Positions 55,090 through 64,000 of a stretch of DNA of 64,000 bases are shown here, in pieces. Location: positions 231,065,127 through 231,129,126 of the forward strand of contig OV884056.1 in assembly GCA_930367215.1 (NCBI GenBank), read 5' to 3'. Under the pieces are notes generated by a model. That model saw nothing but the letters and a program-made list of their open reading frames with translations. It was not told where the DNA came from and ran no database searches. Source of the DNA: Pollenia angustigena. Lineage: Eukaryota; Arthropoda; Insecta; Diptera; Polleniidae. The position numbers and the translations under genes were made by a program. The stretch's first letter is position 1. Each line of letters begins with the position of its first letter.

Positions 55090-58000
55090 TAGGGTGACCG
55101 TTAAAATCAAAAGTTGGATTTGTTTAGCTCTCGCTCGCCAATTTGGTGGGTATTGATAAAAAAACCACTCCAAAAAATTTTTAGGACGATCGGCGAAGGC
55201 TAAGCCGTCCCTCAAGCCCGCCAAAGTTTGAGAAAATCGTAAAGTCCGACTTGTATGACTTATATTTAGGAAAATGTTAATTTTACATAAAAATCGTTTT
55301 CTAAGAAGTTGTTGTTAGTAAAGTTTCCAATAACTTTTGCCTTAACAAGTTTTCTCTAAAACTCATATTGAACAAAACCTAATTAAAATAAAAAGTAAAC
55401 AGCAGCATTGATGCGAATTTTTTCTTTAGAACTGTTTTTTCTTACACACGTCAATTCAGCTTTAATATTTGTGTTTGTGTGCGTTTGCTTAAAAAAAATA
55501 GTCAAACGCATATAATTTTTTTCTAACGTACCACGGTTGATAAAGTTGGAGCAATTGTACTTTTTTGATACAATTCAAAGCCAAAAAGTACGGTGGTACC
55601 TCCGTGACTCATTTGGTACTATTTCCAAATTTTTTAAACCTAAATATTTATAATTGATATAAAATGGCAACTCGTATTTACTGTCCAATGAATATAAACT
55701 GATTTCAGTCTTTGGTGCAATGCATTTGCCAAAGTGCATTTCGTAGCGTTTTTATGAAATCTGAAATAAACTCTGTGTATGTTGTTGTTGGATTTAACAA
55801 AACAGCTATGATATTTTTCATTTGCTCTTTGCAAGACCATTTGCACCAAACACTAAACGTCGCTATTGTGAATAGATTTTTGCACTTGATCATTGGACGA
55901 TTGCATATGCCACATTCTAAATCAAGTATCAGCGGCAGCATATAAGGCTTCATGGCAAAATATTATAAAAACAAAGGAACGCAATAGACCGTATGTACCA
56001 ATGGTTTCGAGTGTAACCGAAACAAAAGTTTTTTTCTTTTATAAAAAAAAAAAAATATTTATTACTATTGGGGTCGAAAAAGTACGATTGTAGAAGTTCG
56101 TAAGTACAATATTGGTTTTCTCATTTATCACCCCTGTAACATACCTGCACGCTTTCTTTATTCTTTAAGGGGCTCTCAAATAAAATTGTCAACACAGACT
56201 AGAAATATATTGAAGAAAAAGCCCCAAGGGGGATTAAATATATGACGGACCTTCATTAGTTTTTTGTGCTTAACATTTTCTTAAAACATAATTGCCTTGT
56301 ATCTCCACCCTTTAGGGGGGCTCCCATACAAATATGCTTTTTAATATAATTCTTAAATTTGGCCACTGCAGCGTCAAGATTGCCCTTAGTTGGGTCAAAA
56401 GTATGACCAACCTCACATAATTTGTTTTATCCCCATTGCCAAAAATAATTTGGTTTCTAAAACGACTACGCATGTTAGAAAAACCTATAACAATGGTTTT
56501 TTTAGTTTATTTTATAAACTAAACCGTTTTTGAGTTACGCTGTGCAACCTCCTCCGTTTTCGAAGTTTTGAAAACAAGAGCTTACCTAAAAAACGGTTAG
56601 CACGACTGAATTCAGCGTACCCGAATTAGGGTAAAACGCCAGGTGCCCGGCTGGTCGGTTTTTTGTTTTTTTTAAATAATAAAAATGTTTTTCAACAAAA
56701 CTAATTCATAGAAAATGCGTTTCTTTAATGAATTAAAAATTAGAGTTTTTAGTGGCTTATTCGATATTTAAGTTTATTTTGTTTAATAAGAGATAAAGAA
56801 AAACTTGTGAACAAATTTTCTACAAAATTAATATTTTCTAAGTTATTAAACATAAAAGTCAGATTTCATGTAAATTATAATTTTTCTCAAACTTTGGTGG
56901 GATTGAGAGACGACTTAGCCTTCGCCGATCGTCCTAAAAAATTTTGAGTTGTTTTTTTATCAATACCCACCAAATTGGCTAGTGAGACCTAAATAAATCC
57001 AACTTTTGATTTTAACGGCCACCCTAGGGTACCACCGTACTTTTTGGCTTTGAATTGTATCAAAACCAGCGTTACCGTTGTGATACTAAAGTATCAATTT
57101 GACCCTTTTTCGACGGTGTTGATACCTTTTATGACTCTTTCTTTAAATTATACTTTTGTATCATTATCACCTATTTTGTGACACTTTTTGACCCTTTTTT
57201 TGGAAATAGCTCTCACATTTTGTTTTTTGTCAACACTGCACTGTAACAGAAGTGCTAAACAAATGTTTTCGAAATAAGCATTGCTTGATATGGAACAGAC
57301 TCAACGTATAAACTTACAATTCAATGCTTTGTTCTCCTTGATTTTTGATAGTAAAGTACAATTTCCCTAAAAGCAAACATAGCTCATATAAATATTTGTC
57401 ATTTTTTACGGTGGTTTCTTTTTAAAACAAAAATTTGACATTTTATTAAAAAAATGCAATTTGGTGTTTTGCTCTCTTAAACAGTAGCATGTTTTATTCA
57501 AAAAAATTCGCCCTTAATAATGGCAAAAGGTCTTGAACTTTTCGACCCCTTTTGAATCGACAGTGTTGCGAGTGCCCTAACAGGAATGAAAACAAGAGGT
57601 AAAAATTGCTCAATTAGCGGAAATTCCCAAATATTTGGTAAAAGTCTTATATTTATTAAAAATTGTAAAAGATTTAAAAAATCTGACACTTACAGGAAAA
57701 AATCGCTTTAATCGAGAAAATGGTTACAATTCGCGAACGATAGCAAAATTTAAAACAAACACTTAAAATTATTTGACATCGCTAAATCGGAAAATTACAT
57801 AAAAAGTATGAAAAAATTAGCTATAATGATAGAGAATAAACTTTTTGTCAGGTGTTTAAAACAGGACAGAGCATTCCATAAAAAAATCAAGATTTTTGAG
57901 CTCTTCCTACCTGAAATAATATTTTTTGTTTGCTTATAAAAAAACTTGGTCTTATTATGTTCATTAAAATGGGAAATACTGCTTTTAAAAATGTTGACCC

Positions 58001-58530
58001 TTTTTTTATTGAAATACCCCTTTTTTGACCCCTTTTTCTGGAAAATCCCCTTTTTGTGATCCTTTTCGAAAATTTCCAACGGTAACCCTGATCAAAACAG
58101 TACAATTGCACCAACTTTATCAACCGTGGTACGTTAGAAACAAATGATCTGCGTTTGACTATTTTTTTTTAAGCAAACGCACACAAACACAAATTTTAAA
58201 GCTGAATTGACGTGTGTAAGAAAAAACAGTTCTAAAGAAACAATTCGCATCAATGCTGCTGTTTACTTTTTATTTTAATTAGGTTTTGTTCAATATGAGT
58301 TTTAGAGAAAACTTGTTTGGGCAAAAGTTGTTGGAAACTTTACTAACAACAACTTCTTAGAAAACGATTTTTATGTAAAACTAATATTTTCCTAAATATA
58401 AGTCATACAAGTCGGACTTTACGATTTTTCTCAAATTTTGGCGGGCTTGAGGGACTAAGCTGTCCCCTTCGCCGATCGTCCTAAAAAAAAAAAGAAAAAA
58501 AATTTATCCATACAGTTAACGACCACCCTA
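55090..58530. mobile_element. Foldback/MULE-like element with 9-bp duplication (3.4 kb)
   Basis: Starts TAGGGTGACCGTTAAAATCA and ends GTTAACGACCACCCTA, flanked by perfect 9-bp duplications ATATATCAT (55081-55089 and 58531-58539). The left arm (55090-55610) is inverted at 58100-58530. Shared blocks include GACGATCGGCGAAGGC, ACAAGTTTTCTCTAAAACTC and GTACCACGGTTGATAAAG. An extra right-end copy lies at 56880-57027. A hAT element is inserted at 57067-58090. The 9-bp duplication with long inverted arms fits foldback (FB) or MULE elements. No transposase frame. Confidence 0.8.
57067..58090. mobile_element. hAT-type element, CAGCGTTACCGTTG ends, copy 2
   Basis: Starts CAGCGTTACCGTTGTGATAC and ends CCAACGGTAACCCTG, flanked by perfect 8-bp duplications ATCAAAAC (57059-57066 and 58091-58098). 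Shares the interior of 35104-36519 in the opposite orientation. The other arm of the host foldback element (near 55560-55580) preserves the uninterrupted site. Confidence 0.9.
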
Positions 58531-58539
58531 ATATATCAT

Positions 58540-58863
58540 ATCTATAGCTTCAATTTTAACCAAAAGGTTAAAAAATGGAGGGAATAGGACTATCGCAAGA
58601 ATGCTTTGTAAATTGAAGTTTGACGTATAGAAGCACATTCGAAAAATGTTTAACATAAAGTAAATATACTAAAATGAATTAAATAAATTGGAAAAAAACT
58701 TATTGCTTCGGTCTTGATATAGCGGCCTGGCCTAAAATATTCGACCTCTGTTTATTACATTACGAGACACATCCGAGCTTTATAAAGAAAAATTAATTAA
58801 AAAAAAAAAACTCCAAAATATCTTCGAATTCCATTGAAAATGTGTGTATTTTTAATAATTTTG
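58540..58863. other. AT-rich spacer before the 382-bp array
   Basis: Contains the arm 58624-58656 noted under 54128-55080. No gene recognised. Confidence 0.4.
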
Positions 58864-58965
58864 TTCAACATTTTTCATTTTTCGAATTTATTCTATGAGC
58901 TAAATTTCAGTTATGTATTTTATAAAGCTTTTTTGTAATAGTTCTATTCCTACAATTTTTCAGAA

Positions 58966-59154
58966 ATGACTTTATACACTACCAGACTATTATATTGTAT
59001 TTTCTTTTTACATTTTACCTTAGCCTTCCGTTGGAAAGCAATGAGGTATATTGAATGTACAGAAAAATTTACAATTATTAGACACCAGCAGAATGTAATG
59101 CATTTTCTGGCCCGCTACGGCCGTCGTCAGCATTCTTTGTGTCTCACTGGATAG
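58966..59154 (+). CDS. 62-residue secreted-type peptide frame, unit 1 of the array
   Basis: Begins MTLYTTRLLYCIFFLHFTLA, a good signal-peptide profile (positive then hydrophobic to residue 21). The mature part of about 40 residues is basic, with two Cys (45... region: ECTEK and SLCLTG) and the phrase HFLARYGRR. G-R-R is the classical signal for processing and C-terminal amidation of neuropeptides. Identical frames are at 59348-59536, 59730-59918, 60112-60300 and, on the minus strand, 60762-60950. I do not recognise the peptide. Identity of the copies comes from recent duplication and gives no proof of selection, so this may be a non-coding frame. Confidence 0.3.
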   Translation: MTLYTTRLLYCIFFLHFTLAFRWKAMRYIECTEKFTIIRHQQNVMHFLARYGRRQHSLCLTG

Positions 59155-59347
59155 TGTTACTTTATAAATTGAATGTATTTAACTCAACTATTTTAACAAA
59201 TAGAAACTGGGAATTATTTCCTTCCGAAGGTAACTTTATATTATATTCAACATTTTTCATTTTTCGAATTTATTCTATGAGCTAAATTTCAGTTATGTAT
59301 TTTATAAAGCTTTTTTGTAATAGTTCTATTCCTACAATTTTTCAGAA

Positions 59348-60300
59348 ATGACTTTATACACTACCAGACTATTATATTGTATTTTCTTTTTACATTTTAC
59401 CTTAGCCTTCCGTTGGAAAGCAATGAGGTATATTGAATGTACAGAAAAATTTACAATTATTAGACACCAGCAGAATGTAATGCATTTTCTGGCCCGCTAC
59501 GGCCGTCGTCAGCATTCTTTGTGTCTCACTGGATAGTGTTACTTTATAAATTGAATGTATTTAACTCAACTATTTTAACAAATAGAAACTGGGAATTATT
59601 TCCTTCCGAAGGTAACTTTATATTATATTCAACATTTTTCATTTTTCGAATTTATTCTATGAGCTAAATTTCAGTTATGTATTTTATAAAGCTTTTTTGT
59701 AATAGTTCTATTCCTACAATTTTTCAGAAATGACTTTATACACTACCAGACTATTATATTGTATTTTCTTTTTACATTTTACCTTAGCCTTCCGTTGGAA
59801 AGCAATGAGGTATATTGAATGTACAGAAAAATTTACAATTATTAGACACCAGCAGAATGTAATGCATTTTCTGGCCCGCTACGGCCGTCGTCAGCATTCT
59901 TTGTGTCTCACTGGATAGTGTTACTTTATAAATTGAATGTATTTAACTCAACTATTTTAACAAATAGAAACTGGGAATTATTTCCTTCCGAAGGTAACTT
60001 TATATTATATTCAACATTTTTCATTTTTCGAATTTATTCTATGAGCTAAATTTCAGTTATGTATTTTATAAAGCTTTTTTGTAATAGTTCTATTCCTACA
60101 ATTTTTCAGAAATGACTTTATACACTACCAGACTATTATATTGTATTTTCTTTTTACATTTTACCTTAGCCTTCCGTTGGAAAGCAATGAGGTATATTGA
60201 ATGTACAGAAAAATTTACAATTATTAGACACCAGCAGAATGTAATGCATTTTCTGGCCCGCTACGGCCGTCGTCAGCATTCTTTGTGTCTCACTGGATAG
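59348..60300 (+). CDS. Three further identical 62-residue frames (units 2-4)
   Basis: Frames at 59348-59536, 59730-59918 and 60112-60300 encode the same peptide as unit 1, spaced 382 bp. Each has the same upstream acceptor-like and downstream donor-like site. Unit 5 keeps only the start of the frame before the inversion breakpoint. Coding status is uncertain. Confidence 0.3.
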
Positions 60301-60594
60301 TGTTACTTTATAAATTGAATGTATTTAACTCAACTATTTTAACAAATAGAAACTGGGAATTATTTCCTTCCGAAGGTAACTTTATATTATATTCAACATT
60401 TTTCATTTTTCGAATTTATTCTATGAACTAAATTTCAGTTATGTATTTTATAAAGCTTTTTTGTAATAGTTCTATTCCTACAATTTTTCAGAAATGACTT
60501 TATACACTACCAGACTATTATATTGTATTTTCTTTTTACATTTTACCTTAGCCTTCCGTTGGAAAGCAATGAGGTATATTGAATGTACAGAAAA

Positions 60595-61100
60595 ATTACA
60601 AAAAAGCTTTATAAAATACATAACTGAAATTTAGCTCATAGAATAAATTCGAAAAATGAAAAATGTTGAATATAATATAAAGTTACCTTCGGAAGGAAAT
60701 AATTCCCAGTTTCTATTTGTTAAAATAGTTGAGTTAAATACATTCAATTTATAAAGTAACACTATCCAGTGAGACACAAAGAATGCTGACGACGGCCGTA
60801 GCGGGCCAGAAAATGCATTACATTCTGCTGGTGTCTAATAATTGTAAATTTTTCTGTACATTCAATATACCTCATTGCTTTCCAACGGAAGGCTAAGGTA
60901 AAATGTAAAAAGAAAATACAATATAATAGTCTGGTAGTGTATAAAGTCATTTCTGAAAAATTGTAGGAATAGAACTATTACAAAAAAGCTTTATAAAATA
61001 CATAACTGAAATTTAGCTCATAGAATAAATTCGAAAAATGAAAAATGTTGAATATAATATAAAGTTACCTTCGGAAGGAAATAATTCCCAGTTTCTATTT
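60595..61100 (-). repeat. Inverted copy of the 382-bp unit
   Basis: About 1.3 units in reverse orientation joined head-on to the forward array at a TTAC microhomology near 60596. It includes a complete minus-strand 62-residue frame (60762-60950). The junction creates a large hairpin. Confidence 0.9.
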
Positions 61101-61323
61101 AATAATTTGTTTCAACAACGGCTGATTAAATATGCGTCATCAAAGTATTCATTGTGTGACCATCCTCCGTTGTTACGTTACGTGTTAGTTAAAAAAGGCG
61201 TCGTAAATAGTACGACAGATGCCTCAGAATTGAAAAGTATTTTGTTTTTTAAATTCACGACTTAAATGTACATATTTTGTATTTCAAATACATCAATGCG
61301 TATGTATGGTTTTCCCAACCCTG
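61101..61323. mobile_element. Right end of the CAGGGTTGGG hAT-type element
   Basis: 61258-61323 carries TTTTGTATTTCAAATACATC and ends TTTTCCCAACCCTG, the inverted partner of 51110-51150. The stretch 61101-61265 can be read as an open frame without recognisable domain. Flanks do not give a clear 8-bp duplication. Confidence 0.45.
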
Positions 61324-61529
61324 TTTATAAATAGTTCATATCATTATAATTTAAATATTTCCACATTTTTCTAAAAGCAATATGTTGTGTATTGATTATT
61401 TTTATTTGTTTATAAGTATACTATGTATGTATATATATTTTTCGCTTTATAATTTTAGTTTTAAGTTGACATTGTTGATACTTATAAAAAATGCTTGCTC
61501 GAATGATATAAAAATGAACTCATTAAAAG

Positions 61530-62510
61530 TAGTGCTGGGATACTATCGATATTTTCTACTATCGATATTTATCGATAGTTCAGATTTCACTATCGATATT
61601 ACTATCGACTGAATGTTTGTACTTGTGCAGGAAACTTTTAATTATTTTTTTTATAAGCCTACAGTTCGTTGTTTTTATCACTTTATCGAATGTATGAGAC
61701 GAGACGTATGTATTAGGGATGCCAATCGGGATTGATTTAAAAAATCCCGGGATTCGGGATTTTGAAATCCCGATCCCGAAATTCCGGGATTTCTGGATTC
61801 CAGGATTTCCCGGGATTTCGGGATTTTTTGGGGATTTTTTTTAAACAAACAACACTTTTTATTTATTTATGAATTTTCAAAAGGTATTACATATATATAT
61901 AACATATATTTTAAAAAAAGAAAAATAAAAAGAATAATAAAAATAAAAAAAAAACTGAAATATAATTTTTAATAATTTTTTTTTTTGTATAGAGTATACA
62001 AATTCAATAAAAACGAACATTTTTGTACACAAAAGTTGATATATTAAAAATAAATCCCGGGATTCGGGATTTCCCGTTTGGCATCCCTAGTATGTTTATA
62101 CGCACGTTATTTTAGATGGCAGCTTTTTAAAAATTGATAAGTACCTTTCTGATGGAACCGAAGTAACAGGAACTATAAGATATTCTATTGCAACTTTAAA
62201 AAATTTTCTAAATTCTAAACCCAAAAAGGTAATCAATCTAGCGGACTTATCCTCTAATGGTCGCTCATTGTTTTGCTTTATACTTGCAATTGCATTTGGA
62301 TTTGCATTTTTTTAACAACATCACAAAAATATTTGACATTTCAGTCCCTATATTAACATGTAAAAATTTCGACTTAAAGGCCTTAAAGCAGTAAGAAGCA
62401 CTGCTAAGCAATCCATACCACTTGCCATTGTTGTTATTTTTATTCATTGCTGTAATTCAGCGCGAATTAATAATAGCAAGTAAAAATTTGCGGCAAAAAC
62501 AATTGCCTTA
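61530..62510. mobile_element. TATCGATA hAT-type MITE, copy 2, truncated and interrupted
   Basis: Starts TAGTGCTGGGATACTATCGA exactly as 12847-13591, with four TATCGATA octamers in the first 80 bp. It follows that copy to about 62500 (GAATTAATAATAGCAA, TTTGCGGCAAAAA) and then loses similarity, so the right TATCGATA cluster is missing. A separate hAT MITE is inserted at 61714-62089. Confidence 0.85.
61714..62089. mobile_element. hAT-type MITE with TAGGGATGCCAA ends (376 bp)
   Basis: Starts TAGGGATGCCAATCGGGATT and ends TTCCCGTTTGGCATCCCTA. Flanks GTATGTAT (61706-61713) and GTATGTTT (62090-62097) agree at 7 of 8 positions. The interior has many ATCCCGGGATT and CGGGATTT words. The first copy of the host MITE lacks the insertion. 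Confidence 0.85.
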
Positions 62511-62837
62511 AAGGAGCACTTTTGAATTTTTAAATGATTGAAAATTTTTAAATGATTGACATATTTAATGAATTAAAAATTTTTTAAATTCAGAAAAGAT
62601 TGCCTTTAGATTGCCGAAGTGGGTCTTATTTCAAAAGAATTTGATTTTTTTTAAATCAAATAATAAATTTTCAATTTTGATTATTAAATTGACATATTTT
62701 TGGAAAGGACTTAGAACACAATAAATTTTAAATTTGCAAAATCTTTCTCAAAAAACTTTACCAGCAAAACTAGCAAGTCAGGCACATTGACAATATCCAG
62801 CTGTAAGATACGAAATTATGTATTCCTGAATTGAATT
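62511..62837. other. AT-rich sequence, no feature recognised
   Basis: Short duplicated words (TTTTTAAATGATTGA) only. Confidence 0.4.
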
Positions 62838-62892
62838 GTGGTGTAGGGTATCATATGGTCGGGCTTGACCGACTATACTTTCTTACTTGTTT
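62838..62892 (+). repeat. Solo 3' end of a DINE-1/mini-me-like repeat
   Basis: GTGTAGGGTATCATATGGTC, GGGCTTGACCGACTATAC and TTTCTTACTTGTTT match the end of 28612-29331 almost exactly; the rest of the element is absent. Confidence 0.7.
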
Positions 62893-63845
62893 TTTTTTCG
62901 TAATAATATTAAAGCCACACCAATTTTACATCTTGAACAAACATTTAAATTTATCTCAAAAATCCGCGAGATATGATTTTTTTTAATTTTTGAGGCTTAT
63001 GACGTTATTGCACAAAGAAATAGTACATAATTAAATTCATACGGCAAATACATGAAATTTTTTAGTTTAAAAAAATTAAATGTTTTATTGTATTAATAAT
63101 ATATATTAAAATAAAAATACAAAATAATTTTTCAAAAATTGTGTACAGTAACATCATAAGCCACATTAATTTAAAAAAACAGCGATTTCCGATATGTTGC
63201 TGTTGTGCAACGAATGTTATGTGATAGTAGACGTTTTAAAGGTGTTCTTAAAAAGGTGCGCAGTATGTTTTAATGAAAGCCCTATTTTGATTTGTTTAAC
63301 TTTTAAGTCAATTATCTTAAAATAATTTTTTTTGTGACATATGATGTTATTACATTAAGCTCTTTATTTGTTTAGCAATTTGTTTTAAATATGACAAGTA
63401 AAATAATTAAGCATATCTTAAAACCCACAAAGCTTCAAGGTTTAAATGTTTTGATAATATTTTTGAGCCCGTTTTGATAACGAATGTTTTTTGCTGACTC
63501 TCGCTCTCTTTTTAGATCACTCCCATCGGAAAAATTAGGAATTGATTACATAAATAACTAAAAAAAAATATGTAATTTTAGAAATAATGCATTCAATAGA
63601 ATCGAGAAGGTAAAGAATGTATTTTTTCTGTTTTTGGAAATTTTTCGTGATTTTTTCTTTCACATATTTTTTTAATAAAAACGTTATAAGTTATTAATTT
63701 CATCCGCAGGATACTTAAAAACAATTTATTACAATACTAGGACAATACTGGTAAGAGTAACGAATTCTGGAATAAAATATGTATTATACAAGATGCAAGG
63801 GAGATCGATTATTCGAATTTTTTCAAAAACTGGTTTCCAATATTC
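62893..63845. other. AT-rich sequence, no gene recognised
   Basis: No open frame with a domain, RNA gene or element end seen. Confidence 0.4.
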
Positions 63846-64000
63846 CGAATAGCTGCTATTTAGAAAATCTAAAGATATTATACAAATAAAACCCCAGTTT
63901 TACTTGTAACAATATCAAAGCTTAAACAAAAAACAACAACAATAATCAGTGAGCTTATCTTTTAGTTTTTCTAAAATCTTTGGATAAAGTTTCCTGACGA
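63846..64000. repeat. Dispersed repeat family D, copy 4, running off the window
   Basis: Begins AAAATCTAAAGATATTATAC and contains AACAATATCAAAGCTTAAAC as in 44640-45175. It then turns into the reverse orientation (TCTAAAATCTTTGG ... GTTTCCTGACGA), suggesting a palindromic arrangement cut by the window end. Confidence 0.5.

Larger units (their letters stand above)
58864..60598 (+). repeat. 382-bp tandem array, 4.5 units
   Basis: Units begin TTCAACATTTTTCATTTTTC at 58864, 59246, 59628, 60010 and 60392; the fifth is cut at about 60597. Units look identical by eye except GAGCTA to GAACTA in the fifth. Each unit has a polypyrimidine-AG site (CTACAATTTTTCAG) just before a 62-codon frame and a GAAG|GTAACT donor-like site at its end, so each could act as an exon plus short intron. 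Confidence 0.92.

Noticed and set aside
57795..58123. Frames with repeated KKG/KRG residues, also at 35085-35276
   Set aside because: They come from the AAAAAGGGTCA subterminal repeats of the hAT elements, not from a protein gene.
59348..60300. Identical peptide frames in successive units as evidence of purifying selection
   Set aside because: The surrounding non-coding bases are equally identical, so the identity reflects recent duplication only.

Overview
The window is AT-rich nuclear DNA of a higher fly. Support for this: fly-type introns of 57-113 bp, a CLIP-domain serine protease, Jockey-type and other insect non-LTR retrotransposons, mariner relics, CATA/TATG microsatellites, and dispersed repeats with GTCC/GTCT-rich cores like the mini-me/DINE-1 group of Diptera. 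I infer a calyptrate fly (blow fly, flesh fly or house fly kind) with a large, transposon-swollen genome; the species cannot be read from the sequence.

One host gene can be rebuilt in full. It is a secreted 470-residue CLIP-domain S1A serine protease on the minus strand, in six exons. Exon 1 (45887-46631) carries the signal peptide, CLIP domain, long linker and start of the protease domain. Exons 2-6 (11087 down to 10080) carry the rest. All splice sites are GT/AG, the exons sum to 1413 bases (471 codons), and the reading frame is kept across every junction. Intron 1 is 34,799 bp, more than half the window, and is packed with mobile DNA. A possible second host gene, a 74-residue one-pass membrane protein at 30850-31074 (+), lies inside that intron on the opposite strand.

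Layout. 1-7 kb: repeat ends, a small MITE and a decayed mariner. 7-9.8 kb: a 5'-truncated non-LTR element with an open RT frame, inside a palindromic DNA element. 10-11.1 kb: protease exons 2-6. 11.1-14.8 kb: a row of small DNA transposons, several with exact 8-bp target duplications. 14.8-22.9 kb: two nearly identical 4.0-kb tandem copies, each holding a 3.1-kb palindromic hAT-like element. 25.4-27.6 kb: dead Jockey-clade element. 27.6-29.9 kb: DINE/mini-me-like repeats. 32.9-36.9 kb: MITEs and hAT elements nested in each other. 36.9-41.1 kb: an almost full-length non-LTR element with two in-frame stops. 41.2-45.7 kb: MITEs, a mariner and a hAT transposase relic. 45.9-46.6 kb: protease exon 1. 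46.8-64 kb: more foldback and hAT elements, including a 3.4-kb foldback element with a 9-bp target duplication and a 382-bp tandem array whose unit encodes a 62-residue secreted-type peptide.

The most notable points are the transposon-filled 34.8-kb intron, the missing zymogen-activation motif in an otherwise catalytically complete CLIP protease, a hAT-type MITE with TATCGATA clusters at both ends (the DREF target, DREF being itself hAT-related), the 382-bp array with its inverted copy, and a DNA-transposon group with GGGCAnnTCC-type ends, ATAT duplications and a different repeated inner motif in each member.
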